A DNA stretch of 11,908 nucleotides from an uncultured Lachnospiraceae bacterium (GCA_900556645.1 USPJ01000013.1:1-11908); one strand, 5' to 3'. Shown: positions 1-7,863, counted from the stretch's first letter. The notes: a model not told the origin generated them from the letters alone. Made by a program: numbers and translations.

Positions 1-365
1 CAGTTACAAAGCATATTTAAAAGCAACATACTCATACACCAGTTTCCGGTTCCCTGATATGGACTCTCATAGTTTCCTCTCATATTCTCATACCAGAAAT
101 CACCATTTTCAAAAGGATTACTGTTCTGTCCATAACTTCCATTTTGGTAACCGCCATATTGCTGTCCGGTTCCCTGCTGGCGTTCTTTCATAATCTGTTC
201 ATATGCCTGCTGCACCTCTTTGAACTTCTCTTCTGCCTGCTCCTTGTTGGGATTGTTAATGTTGGCATCCGGGTGGTATTTTCTGCTAAGTGCACGGTAT
301 GCTTTTTTTATTTCCTCTTCTGTGGCACTGGGCGAGACTCCCAGCACACTATAGGGATTCATCAT
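1..365 (-). CDS. J-domain (DnaJ-like) co-chaperone, 3' end beyond window
   Basis: About 121 codons are visible; the gene runs off the left edge. The N-terminus is a J-domain (about residues 3-65): it opens [20 protein letters not shown], followed by the invariant HPD tripeptide in KYHPDAN, the signature that stimulates Hsp70 (DnaK) ATPase activity. A Gly/Gln/Asn/Tyr-rich linker follows, then a stretch beginning [14 protein letters not shown] that may be hydrophobic or Cys-bearing. There is no room here to judge whether zinc-finger or C-terminal DnaJ domains exist, but the linker and what follows do not look like canonical DnaJ, so this is probably a specialised J-protein. The start at 365 is chosen because TAAGGAG lies 8 bases upstream; a second ATG follows immediately at 362. 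Only one base separates this start from the stop of the DUF5685 gene, so the two are probably co-translated. Confidence 0.9.
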   Translation of the reverse strand, partial: MMNPYSVLGVSPSATEEEIKKAYRALSRKYHPDANINNPNKEQAEEKFKEVQQAYEQIMKERQQGTGQQYGGYQNGSYGQNSNPFENGDFWYENMRGNYESPYQGTGNWCMSMLLLNMLCN

Positions 366-366
366 T

Positions 367-1230
367 CTAACGTCTCCTTAATGAAGTAGTCTGTTTCTTT
401 TTCTTCTTTTTCTTCAACTGAAGATATTCGTATTTGCTCCACACTCCTGAATAAAGAATATTCCTTATAATCTCCCCATGCATGAGAATCGGTAATCTCT
501 CAAAGGATTTTGCACATTCGGATAACATACTGGTTAACATCAACTTGCAGAAAGAATCAAAATTCTCCGGGTCACTTTTGTACATTGGACGAAGCACATT
601 GAAGCTATGATTTTTGGTATCTTTCTCCAAATCCTCATAGGCATCCATCAAATAGATGAATTTTCCCAAATAATATCCGAAACACCGGAGTTCCTCGCTC
701 CACTCATCATCCTTCCATGCAAATATCTCCCCCAGCATCTCGCCGGTAAGACCTGCTACTGCATCAATATTATATTCCTTTGCTTCTTCAGCCTCTTCCA
801 GTTTTTCAATGTAATGCTGAATTGCCTCTACCTGTCTGGGATATTTCAAATAGATTCTCTGATAATCCTTATCCAGTATCTTCATATATGCTAATTTGGG
901 AACAGAATGACGATCCCGCCAATCATCCCCAAAATTCTCATATGCCAATATCACATTCATGTCTGCTGCATAATCAGTAGCCTCATTGATATATGCCAAT
1001 TGACGCTTCGTTGGATGGATGGCACAGGTAAATCTTTTTTTCTGATTTTCCAGTTCATACAAACCGGTCAACAACACAATCAAAAAAGTCATGTCATAGG
1101 TAAGTAGTGCCTGCCCCTTCATCCCACAGTTACTTTTCAGATTCCGACACAATCCACAGTAATATGCCTGATATGCCTTCTTATCTTCTTCCGATAACTG
1201 CCCTCTGTTAATATTGATATATCCAAACAT
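367..1230 (-). CDS. DUF5685 family protein
   Basis: A 287-residue protein recognised as DUF5685 from its N-terminal signature: an [11 protein letters not shown] motif (CxxC at residues 25 and 28), a [11 protein letters not shown] segment at 44-54 and a third Cys at 69 followed by HPTKR. No function is established that I know of. It is predicted cytoplasmic and mostly helical, with no signal peptide. Two acidic helices stand out: ENFGDDWRD (98-106) and, after a [11 protein letters not shown] segment at 160-170, [14 protein letters not shown] (191-204). Their spacing resembles the Asp-rich helices of squalene/phytoene synthases; this is inference. The C-terminus is a seven-Lys run followed by QTTSLRRR, and its last codons hold the ribosome-binding site of the next gene. 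The start at 1230 has AAGGAG six bases upstream. It begins 16 bases after the zinc-ribbon gene ends, so the two are in one operon. Confidence 0.88.
   Translation of the reverse strand: MFGYININRGQLSEEDKKAYQAYYCGLCRNLKSNCGMKGQALLTYDMTFLIVLLTGLYELENQKKRFTCAIHPTKRQLAYINEATDYAADMNVILAYENFGDDWRDRHSVPKLAYMKILDKDYQRIYLKYPRQVEAIQHYIEKLEEAEEAKEYNIDAVAGLTGEMLGEIFAWKDDEWSEELRCFGYYLGKFIYLMDAYEDLEKDTKNHSFNVLRPMYKSDPENFDSFCKLMLTSMLSECAKSFERLPILMHGEIIRNILYSGVWSKYEYLQLKKKKKKKQTTSLRRR
374..380 (-). promoter_or_regulatory. Shine-Dalgarno of the J-domain gene, inside the preceding gene
   Basis: TAAGGAG sits 8 bases upstream of the ATG at 365 and is made of the last codons (Leu-Arg-Arg) of the DUF5685 gene. It fixes the J-protein start and implies translational coupling. 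Confidence 0.75.
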
Positions 1231-1246
1231 ACCTTTCTCCTTCGTA

Positions 1247-1648
1247 TCAGCTCTTTCTGACGAATTCCATCCGGCATTTTGGACAGGTAATTGCCACTTT
1301 GCCTTTTCCCTTTGGAACTCTTACCTTCTGTCTGCATTGCGGACATTTATAAAAACGGTAAATCTTTCTCTGTTCCCAGTGTACTTTCCTTTTGTTTCTT
1401 CTTACGGCAAAACCGTAACGCCAGTTCAGATATTTCTGGTTCTCCGCATACCGTTTCGCCACATTTCTGGAAAACATACGGTAATAAGTATATATCAGAA
1501 GAACAAGACCCAGAATATAAAATACGTTCAGTCTTGTAAACATGGACACCGCCAGACATGCCAGAGAAATCCAAAGAATCAACTTTGACAACTGGTCTGT
1601 CCCATATCTCCCCGCCATAAAGCCCTGCATTCTCTCACGCATTCTCAT
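1247..1648 (-). CDS. Two-TM membrane protein with C-terminal zinc ribbon
   Basis: A 133-residue protein. The N-terminal 20 residues are basic and polar (MRMRERMQGFMAGRYGTDQL). Two hydrophobic segments follow, about residues 22-38 and 42-58, likely a helical hairpin in the membrane. After a strongly basic linker the last 35 residues form a zinc ribbon: CPQC at 102-105 and CPKC at 122-125, separated by a basic Lys/Gly loop. The family appears as uncharacterised zinc-ribbon proteins in Clostridia; the partner of the ribbon is unknown. The start at 1648 lies downstream of AGGAGG at 1661-1666, with a rather long 12-base spacing; another in-frame ATG six bases later (1642) is possible but would be farther from it. 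It is the first gene of an operon with DUF5685 and the J-protein, preceded by a clear promoter. Membrane topology and zinc binding are inferred from sequence only. Confidence 0.85.
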   Translation of the reverse strand: MRMRERMQGFMAGRYGTDQLSKLILWISLACLAVSMFTRLNVFYILGLVLLIYTYYRMFSRNVAKRYAENQKYLNWRYGFAVRRNKRKVHWEQRKIYRFYKCPQCRQKVRVPKGKGKVAITCPKCRMEFVRKS

Positions 1649-1696
1649 ATTGTATCAGTTCCTCCTGCATCGCTTTTTCGTTTATTATCAAGGAAT

Positions 1697-1725
1697 ATGT
1701 TACATCCTGGAAAATAGTGTGTCAA
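1697..1725 (-). promoter_or_regulatory. Sigma-A-type promoter for the zinc-ribbon/DUF5685/J-domain operon
   Basis: On the minus strand a perfect -35 TTGACA (1720-1725) is followed by a 17-base spacer and the -10 hexamer TAACAT (1697-1702, four of six matches to TATAAT). Transcription would start near 1690 and give a leader of about 40 bases carrying AGGAGG before the ATG at 1648. No operator is obvious. Confidence 0.7.
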
Positions 1726-1753
1726 CAAAGCTATTTATTTTTTAGAAAGATTT

Positions 1754-1770
1754 AATAATTGTTAATTATT
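1754..1770 (-). terminator. Weak AT-only hairpin after the DUF5057 gene, possible terminator
   Basis: A perfect 7-base inverted repeat, AATAATT and AATTATT around a 3-base loop, begins 8 bases past the DUF5057 stop codon. It has no G-C pairs and only a broken T-tract after it (AAATCTTTCT), so it would be a poor intrinsic terminator. It is listed because it is the only hairpin seen in the 130-base gap between the two operons. Read-through or Rho-dependent ending is possible. Confidence 0.25.
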
Positions 1771-1778
1771 TGTCATTG

Positions 1779-4700
1779 CTAATTCAGGCTAAATAACTCA
1801 GATTTCACAACCGTAAGTCCCGCCGTTGCAGTATGTTCTTCCACCTTTCCGTAATAATTGAAGGAACAATGCACCGTAGATTTTATCTGAAGATCCTCCT
1901 GCTGTATCAGACTTTCCATACCACGGATGGTTGCATAATAAACATGCCCCTCTGTATAACTACCGGAAACCGGTGTATTGGTGGTAACATCCTTAACCTC
2001 CACCTGTGCCGGGTCAATTGCCACATCTGCACTGCCCTGATTATAAGAAAAGTCCACCGTAAGATTCTTTTGTGCGGAAGTCAGGTTCGGGTCTGTTATG
2101 GTAAAGTAGAAAGAAACATCCCCCGTCAAAGCACCATTGACTGCATTATCATAGGTAATATACTCATATTTTTTCTCACCGGAAGTCTTTTCTGCCGATT
2201 CTAAAATTTTTATCGTCGGAGGCTCCACTCCTGCCTTATAGGCTGCCACCATGGTATTGATAAACAATTTTGTCTCAAGGTCTTTTCCTGAATGATTCAA
2301 GCTGGTGTGTCCCATTCCGGTATAGGTTACATTTCCTATGTTATAAATATAATAATTGTTACGGGCATCATTTGGAAGGCTTCCATAAACCTTGTTTGCA
2401 TTGGCATCGGAGGAACCGGACATACAGTACCACACCACCATATCGCCCTCTCCGTCTCCATCATCATCCTGATCCAGATTCAACTGATAATACTGATAAT
2501 GGGTCGTAGCCGAAGTAAACTGACTGCCTATCTCATATGGAAAATGGGTAATCAATCCCTCATTGACAGACGTTACCTCTGTCTTGGCAATTCCTGACGC
2601 ATTACTTCCGGTAACTGACAGGCTGCTCTTTAGATTGGTCTTCTGTTGTTTATTTCCAAAGGCATCCAGATATTTCGTATCTGTTACTAATTGTTGATTT
2701 AAGATGCCATTGGTATATCCCTGGGTCTGTCCATATGCCTGTGCCGTTCCGGTAGATGCATCATAGGTATTAGCAGCATAGGCAATGTCACGGTTACTGC
2801 TTAAACTTCCCTCCGTCATACCTCTGGTGGTAAAATACACCATTTTATTGCTGTCTTTTGTGTTTTTACACTTGTTTACCGCAGCCGCCCGGTTTCCCTC
2901 TGCATCTGCATGGTCCTTATCAACGGTCAAATGCTGTCCCTGTCTCAACAAATCCTGCTGTGCCGATAAGACATCATTGGTACTGGAAGCAACTCCATAA
3001 CGATCCATTCCCAGAATATCCCGGAATGTCTGGTTCATATCATAACCCCACTCATGAATCGCTGTTAAATCATCACTAAATCCTGCTAAGTGGATATCTT
3101 CGTAGGTCTTACTCTCCGGTACATTGATGTAAGAAGTTGTATCATGCGAAAACAGCACACTTTTTCCCGAATTGATAAAGAGCTTAATGGCATCGATTCC
3201 GTTATAGGTATTTTCCAAATCATAATACTTATCTGCAAAACCAATAATCAGCATATCATAATCTTCCAAATATTTTTTATAAAAGTTCTCTGCACTGGTG
3301 GCATATTGTCGGCTGAAATCATAACCACCAATCGTAGTGATTTCAAATTTTAATCCGGTTTTACTCTCCACATCCCGCAGATACTCTTTTATCCTTGTCT
3401 CATTTTGCAGGTTGATGATGGTGTTATTGGAACTACTGTTCTGACTGTAGATTTGTAATACCCGGACAGTCTCTGTCTTTCCGATACCATCCACCTTGGT
3501 ATACTGGATATCCGATGTTCTCACATATGGATTGGCAGACTGCTTCATTTCCAATTTCCACGTCAGCACTCCCAGATAGGAGGACGGAATCTCTCTTTCC
3601 AATACATACCGCACCTGACTGGACAACTGATAATTTCCCATTGAATCCTTCGGTGCCTCTTCTCCGGTGTCATAATTATAAATCAGACAATCCAATTTCT
3701 CACTGCTGTCACCATTCCCTGACTCCAAAAATTTTCCATCAGCATTCAAATCAATGTAAAAATCCGGTGTATAAGTCGTACTCTCCGAAGAATCCACCAA
3801 ACTGTTCAAGGTAAATCCTACCCTGGCTGTATAGACTCCGGTCTGACTTCCTCCTCTGGTATCAATTTTCATTTTGGATACATCCTCAAAGCTGTTTCCG
3901 GCTTCTGTGGAAATTCCTTCATATTTTACGCTGTCCGTCGGATTATCTACATCAAAATACTGTATCTCCGGCTTCGGTAAATTCAGATAGGTTCTGATAG
4001 CACTGCCGGTTCTCTCTGCCTGCTGGACACTGAATATATTCTCATTTCCCTTTACCTGTTCTAAGAACTCATAGAGATATGAGGTATTGTCCACTGCCGC
4101 AGTATTTACGGTTTTATTTCCGCTGCCATCGGTCTGATACAATGCATCGGATACCACCACCGGATAATTTGCCTGTACATACTCCATTAAATCCGCGGTT
4201 TTTGTCTTGGTAATATCATTTCCGCTATACCGATAAACCATCAAATCTGCTACCACAGATTTGCCGCTGCCGATTCTCTCTCCCAAATTATAGTACATCC
4301 ACAAGCTGACATTCTCTAACCGTTGGGTCAATACACCGCCCGTATAATCCGTTCTGTATTTTCCATAGTTATAATATCCGGTTAAAGCACTTCCTCCATT
4401 GTTGTAAATATAAGAATTTTTCAATTTTGCATAAGGTTTCGGTGTATAGTTCTGATGTTCGTAGGCTGCGGCATAATCCACATCCAGAATTCCGATAATG
4501 TCCCTTTTTCCCACCACATAATCCCCCGTATGGCTATAAATCAAGCCATTCATCCGGGTATCATTATATACTGTGGATTTTGATCTGCCGGAACCTGTGG
4601 TATTGAAATCATCAATACATGCTCCGATATAAATCAAATCATAATTCTTATTTAAGTCTTCTGTTTTTCCAACAAACTCTGCTGCGGACATGGTTGTAAT

Positions 4701-5807
4701 GGTAATTATATCCTGTTGGTCTTCCGGTATTCCTGCCCATTCAGCCACTTTTTCTTTGGTCAACTGAAATCCCTGAGTATCTGCCGCAGCCGATTTGGTG
4801 GGCTGAATCTCCAGAACCTGAAAACTTTCCTTGATTCCCACATTTCTCTGCTGACTGTAATCAATAATATATTGTAACAAAAACAATCTGGTAATATCCT
4901 CGGACAGACGGTCCTCACCACTTCTCATGGTATTCTCACTTTTGATGAAAGAAGAAACCTCTCCCACGCCATCGGTATTTCCAAGCTTCGTCAACAGATT
5001 ATGATAGATAGTTTTTCTTCCTTCCAATTCATTTGCCTTTGTCTGCATAATGTACAGGCTTCCCTGAACAAAATCATTCTGATTACTGTAGCCTGTGGCA
5101 TAATCTCCACAATACTGCTGTATTCCGGTCTGAGCATCCAACACACATGGCACCTTGGCATCCACCAGTGATTTTACCCGATTCCAGACATTCTGAGGAT
5201 TGGTATAATTGAGTCCGCCACCGGTGGTATCACTACAAAGATACAGCATATCCACATTAGATAAATCATAGGAAGCCAACTCACTCTCTGTTATGGTGGT
5301 AACTTCAAACTGTAACCTACTGCTGTTGGCACTTGCCAATATCTTCGTACGAAACCAGTCATTGTTAGTCATTCCGCCCTGATAAAAAACTTTTCCTATC
5401 TCCACCGTCTGTTCCGATTGACTGTCATCCGGCACAAACTGATAAACTCCGCCTTCTGCCACATAACGGTAAGGTTTTAAGGTATCCAGAACCGGATCAT
5501 ATTTTCCTTCCGCACTTCCGGTTCCTACATAGATACATTCCCGGATATAATAGGCTGTTTCCCCTCCTGAAGGTGTCTTCGCCTCATATACGGTTTGTCC
5601 TCCCTCTATTTTTATTACATAGGTCTGATGATAGAGTTCCTCTGTGGTATCCATCCGCTCCTCTGTGGAGAAAGTTACTTTGTAGCTTCCGGTGTCACTG
5701 GCCTGCACCTTAGAGAAATTCGGCATATAATTTCCATCCTGACCACTGACAAGTTCATAGCTTCCTTTTAAGGTTACCGTCTCATAATGCTCCGGTGAAA
5801 ATGTCAT
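1779..5807 (-). CDS. DUF5057-type giant surface protein, main (C-terminal) part, out of frame with its N-terminus
   Basis: A 1,342-codon frame from the first ATG; the frame is open further upstream to 5879 and the upstream codons read as ordinary protein (NAYYYYETYFLKAW...), so this is the body of a larger protein whose membrane anchor lies in the neighbouring frame. The ATG at 5807 has no Shine-Dalgarno sequence. Residues about 785-1200 carry what I recognise as DUF5057, including NNYYIYNIGNVTYTGMGHTS (1150-1169) and ETKLFINTMVAAYKAG (1178-1193). Three alpha/beta modules recur (about 134-226, 328-556, 780-890), each with a VLxI-like strand, an ITTI-like strand, a YDxLxIG-like strand and a helix-strand ending such as SVLFSHD. 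Two Asp-rich loops, DLNADGKF (686-693) and DQDDDGDGEGD (1112-1122), look calcium-binding. The C-terminal 150 residues are beta-rich and Ig-like. There is no LPXTG motif or dockerin. It is the last gene of the pilin operon; its function is unknown, probably extracellular. Confidence 0.82.
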   Translation of the reverse strand: MTFSPEHYETVTLKGSYELVSGQDGNYMPNFSKVQASDTGSYKVTFSTEERMDTTEELYHQTYVIKIEGGQTVYEAKTPSGGETAYYIRECIYVGTGSAEGKYDPVLDTLKPYRYVAEGGVYQFVPDDSQSEQTVEIGKVFYQGGMTNNDWFRTKILASANSSRLQFEVTTITESELASYDLSNVDMLYLCSDTTGGGLNYTNPQNVWNRVKSLVDAKVPCVLDAQTGIQQYCGDYATGYSNQNDFVQGSLYIMQTKANELEGRKTIYHNLLTKLGNTDGVGEVSSFIKSENTMRSGEDRLSEDITRLFLLQYIIDYSQQRNVGIKESFQVLEIQPTKSAAADTQGFQLTKEKVAEWAGIPEDQQDIITITTMSAAEFVGKTEDLNKNYDLIYIGACIDDFNTTGSGRSKSTVYNDTRMNGLIYSHTGDYVVGKRDIIGILDVDYAAAYEHQNYTPKPYAKLKNSYIYNNGGSALTGYYNYGKYRTDYTGGVLTQRLENVSLWMYYNLGERIGSGKSVVADLMVYRYSGNDITKTKTADLMEYVQANYPVVVSDALYQTDGSGNKTVNTAAVDNTSYLYEFLEQVKGNENIFSVQQAERTGSAIRTYLNLPKPEIQYFDVDNPTDSVKYEGISTEAGNSFEDVSKMKIDTRGGSQTGVYTARVGFTLNSLVDSSESTTYTPDFYIDLNADGKFLESGNGDSSEKLDCLIYNYDTGEEAPKDSMGNYQLSSQVRYVLEREIPSSYLGVLTWKLEMKQSANPYVRTSDIQYTKVDGIGKTETVRVLQIYSQNSSSNNTIINLQNETRIKEYLRDVESKTGLKFEITTIGGYDFSRQYATSAENFYKKYLEDYDMLIIGFADKYYDLENTYNGIDAIKLFINSGKSVLFSHDTTSYINVPESKTYEDIHLAGFSDDLTAIHEWGYDMNQTFRDILGMDRYGVASSTNDVLSAQQDLLRQGQHLTVDKDHADAEGNRAAAVNKCKNTKDSNKMVYFTTRGMTEGSLSSNRDIAYAANTYDASTGTAQAYGQTQGYTNGILNQQLVTDTKYLDAFGNKQQKTNLKSSLSVTGSNASGIAKTEVTSVNEGLITHFPYEIGSQFTSATTHYQYYQLNLDQDDDGDGEGDMVVWYCMSGSSDANANKVYGSLPNDARNNYYIYNIGNVTYTGMGHTSLNHSGKDLETKLFINTMVAAYKAGVEPPTIKILESAEKTSGEKKYEYITYDNAVNGALTGDVSFYFTITDPNLTSAQKNLTVDFSYNQGSADVAIDPAQVEVKDVTTNTPVSGSYTEGHVYYATIRGMESLIQQEDLQIKSTVHCSFNYYGKVEEHTATAGLTVVKSELFSLN

Positions 5808-6256
5808 TACTTGATAATCTGCTGTATTCTCCCACGCTTTGAGAAAATAAGTTTCATAATAATAATATGCATTACCTGATTATCGCCACAGTAGGCAGCC
5901 AACTTTCCTCTTAATTCATTGTTTATATAATTTTCCCGCACTGCCTTTGAATTGGTCAGTCCCGGATTTTTGAAAAGATAATCATCCATCCTGTCCTGAA
6001 GGAAATCTGCCTCCTGACCTTTTACCAGATTTCCAATCTCGCCTCTGCTGCCATCCGGCACAACTTCCAAAATCCGAAAGGCTTCGTTTCCCGCAACCTT
6101 TTGGGATACTTTACTCTCTAATCCGGTCAATATTCCCTGTGCCTTGACAGAAAAAAGACAATAGCCGCCGATTCCTCCCACCAGCAATGCTGCCGCAAGG
6201 ACAATACTCACTATTTTGATTGTTTTCTTTTTTGTTTTTCCCAGTTTCCCTGTCAT
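5807..6256 (-). CDS. DUF5057-type protein, N-terminal anchor fragment (frameshifted)
   Basis: The N-terminal portion of the giant surface protein. It starts MTGKLGKTKKKTIKIV, then one hydrophobic segment (VSIVLAAALLVGGIGGYCLF), giving a signal-anchor or signal peptide with the basic end inside. The exported part starts with a coiled stretch, then FRILEVVPDGSRGEIG, the same VLEI-P type motif that opens later modules, and runs sensibly to AAYCGDN. From about 5880 the frame changes character (HIIIMKLIFSKRGRIQQIIK, stop at 5807-5809), while the other frame becomes good protein, so this tail is probably spurious. I prefer the ATG at 6256, with GGTGG five bases upstream and two bases after the preceding stop; the in-frame ATG at 6268 would add MVVN but has only a poor ribosome site. 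The stop overlaps the next ATG as TAATG, which could permit reinitiation but more likely is chance. Confidence 0.75.
   Translation of the reverse strand: MTGKLGKTKKKTIKIVSIVLAAALLVGGIGGYCLFSVKAQGILTGLESKVSQKVAGNEAFRILEVVPDGSRGEIGNLVKGQEADFLQDRMDDYLFKNPGLTNSKAVRENYINNELRGKLAAYCGDNQVMHIIIMKLIFSKRGRIQQIIK
5868..5884 (-). other. Probable frameshift site in the DUF5057 gene
   Basis: The upstream frame is protein-like to AAYCGDNQ and the downstream frame is protein-like from NAYYYYETYF. The downstream frame is blocked by TAA at 5880-5882, so the switch must fall between there and about 5868. Adding one base, for example a third G to the GG at 5875-5876, would join them as DNQGNAYYYY. No classical X-XXY-YYZ slippery heptamer lies here. 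It is either a true mutation or an assembly/sequencing error. Confidence 0.7.
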
Positions 6257-6258
6257 AT

Positions 6259-7863
6259 TTACCACCATGAATATTCAATGCTCATTTTATAAATTGTAAA
6301 ACCATAATCAAACTTATTTCCATTGTCGTCTGTTATGACATTGGTTCTTCCACCTTGATAAACACCGATACTGGTGGAACGGCCATTCATAAATATCGGA
6401 TTCCACAACCATTCCCAGAAATTACTGTCTGATACAAAAGAAACATCACATTCCCATGTTCCGTCATAATTCTTTCTCACATTTGTGAACTTGAGAATAT
6501 TTCTGGTATCATAGAGATAGAATTCATCACTGCTGCCATTCTTTATCTCAGATATGTTTTTTGCAATCTTCAGCTTTCCTTCGCGAACCGTTTCCATTCC
6601 CATAATCACCAGCGTTGCCTTCTCGCCCTCTGCCAGCTTTATCACTTGGTTATCGTTTTGGTCCACAGCATTTATGGCTACGGCATGTACCACCGCTTCA
6701 TTGGAAACAATTATCGTACCTGTATCCGGATCCGTGGTCTGTGCTAAAATATGAAACAGTTTCCCGGTATCACTTGCTCCGATTCTGACAGTCTTTTTGC
6801 TACCGTTCCCTGTAATGCCGGACTCTTCCGGAGAATACCAATATACAGCATTTCCATCTAAGGTTCCCGATGCCAATTTTGCTGTAAAAGTTGAAGTAAT
6901 CGTAGAATTTCCGTCCGGGTCCCGATGATTACTGGTTACCCCCAGCCATACCTCTTCCGGTGTAATGGTCAGGGCATTGTGATGAATCTCAATATCCACA
7001 TATCCCGACACATTTGGATTCTGCACCGAAGTGGCTGTAATTCTCAGTTTGTTGGCAGTTTCTCCCAATGCCACCGTCAAAATTGCCACATTATCTGCCG
7101 TTGCCTCCAGTTTCGTACCGATGACTGGACCGCTGCCATCCAACACCTCTACGGACCATACCACAGCCTTGGACGGATAATAATTTCCCTCTACTTCTGC
7201 AATAAAAGGCTGTTCATTTCCCGGCAATATCGTATATTTAGAAGTAGTTACCCTTACTTCCGTTACAGTAGAAACTTCCTCTTCCACCGGTGTATCATAT
7301 TCTTTCTTGGTATCGTTTACCAAAATCGCATTTCGCAGATTTATAATACTGCTGGTACTGTATTCCTTTCCCTGATAGCTCATACTCAGAGCTATCTCAA
7401 CCTTCCGTTCCTCCTCTGCCTTGCTCAAATCCATGGAAAAGTCATCTACATAATCTGCCAGCTTTACCGCTTCTGTCTGGACAACCTCCTGACTGTCCGT
7501 TTTGTCTTTTTTCCACTTTTCATAGAAAATAGCCTGCTTGGATGCATCCCATGACAGGGTTTCTCTGGTATATCCTTCCTCTGTCCGGTTGTAAATACTA
7601 TATGTATCCTCGCTTTGGCTGATATTGGCATTGGCATCAATGATATAATCCCGAATCTGATTGACTGCCAGTTGTGCCTCATATTGCAGATTTACCTCTT
7701 TATCCACAGATTTATAGGCTTTGGTACTTGTCATGATAAATCCTGCAATCAATCCGCCTACAATGGCAATAATGGCAATGACCACCAATAATTCTATCAG
7801 AGAAGCTCCCTGATTTCCTATATTACGGTATGTTTTCCTGTCTCCGGAACGATTTCGATACAC
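6259..7863 (-). CDS. PilW-like prepilin with C-terminal Ig-like domains
   Basis: A 534-residue protein. After a basic leader, QG is followed by ASLIELLVVIAIIAIVGG (residues 20-37): a class III prepilin signal, cleaved after Gly19, with Glu at +5. Residues 45-80 (AVNQIRDYIIDAN) form the amphipathic helix typical of PilW/GspJ-like pilins. Residues about 80-185 are a beta-rich pilin head. Two Ig-like (Big_2-like) domains follow at about 198-296 (VTTSKYTILPGNEQPF ... VWSVE ... LRITATS) and 298-396, then a beta-rich end. Most family members are under 250 residues, so the tail is an accretion probably displayed outside the cell. The start is GTG at 7863, chosen because GAGGAG lies 10 bases upstream, a stop lies in frame just before it, and no later start precedes the signal. 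It overlaps the preceding gene by 46 bases; its stop lies two bases from the preferred DUF5057 start. Confidence 0.88.
   Translation of the reverse strand: MYRNRSGDRKTYRNIGNQGASLIELLVVIAIIAIVGGLIAGFIMTSTKAYKSVDKEVNLQYEAQLAVNQIRDYIIDANANISQSEDTYSIYNRTEEGYTRETLSWDASKQAIFYEKWKKDKTDSQEVVQTEAVKLADYVDDFSMDLSKAEEERKVEIALSMSYQGKEYSTSSIINLRNAILVNDTKKEYDTPVEEEVSTVTEVRVTTSKYTILPGNEQPFIAEVEGNYYPSKAVVWSVEVLDGSGPVIGTKLEATADNVAILTVALGETANKLRITATSVQNPNVSGYVDIEIHHNALTITPEEVWLGVTSNHRDPDGNSTITSTFTAKLASGTLDGNAVYWYSPEESGITGNGSKKTVRIGASDTGKLFHILAQTTDPDTGTIIVSNEAVVHAVAINAVDQNDNQVIKLAEGEKATLVIMGMETVREGKLKIAKNISEIKNGSSDEFYLYDTRNILKFTNVRKNYDGTWECDVSFVSDSNFWEWLWNPIFMNGRSTSIGVYQGGRTNVITDDNGNKFDYGFTIYKMSIEYSWW

Noticed and set aside
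144..389. An 81-codon hydrophobic open frame on the plus strand
   Set aside because: Antisense to the J-domain, whose HPD motif and ribosome site make the minus-strand gene certain; the Leu/Phe richness comes from reverse-complemented Lys/Glu codons.
1214..1588. A 124-codon open frame on the plus strand
   Set aside because: Antisense to the zinc-ribbon gene and to the start of the DUF5685 gene, both of which have clear motifs; the composition is Phe/Ser/His-rich noise.
1649..1778. Riboswitch or small RNA in the gap between the two operons
   Set aside because: Only 130 AT-rich bases, with an AT hairpin and a promoter; the leader after the promoter is about 40 bases, too short for a known riboswitch.
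5805..5809. TAATG stop-start overlap as sign of two genuine coupled genes
   Set aside because: The motif itself would allow coupling, but the protein-like sequence of the downstream frame extends about 23 codons before this ATG and the second product would have no export signal.
5858..5867. Short TAT/ATT triplet repeat as a phase-variation tract
   Set aside because: The unit is three bases long, so changes in copy number would not alter the frame, and only about four copies exist.
5807..5884. Programmed -1 ribosomal frameshifting as the explanation of the split gene
   Set aside because: The offset fits a -1 shift, but no X-XXY-YYZ slippery heptamer or evident downstream stem is present in the window where the shift must occur. 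A deletion or sequencing error is simpler.
6925..7554. A 209-codon open frame on the plus strand
   Set aside because: It lies wholly inside the PilW-like gene on the opposite strand, has a biased His/Ile/Arg-rich composition typical of antisense frames and no recognisable domain.
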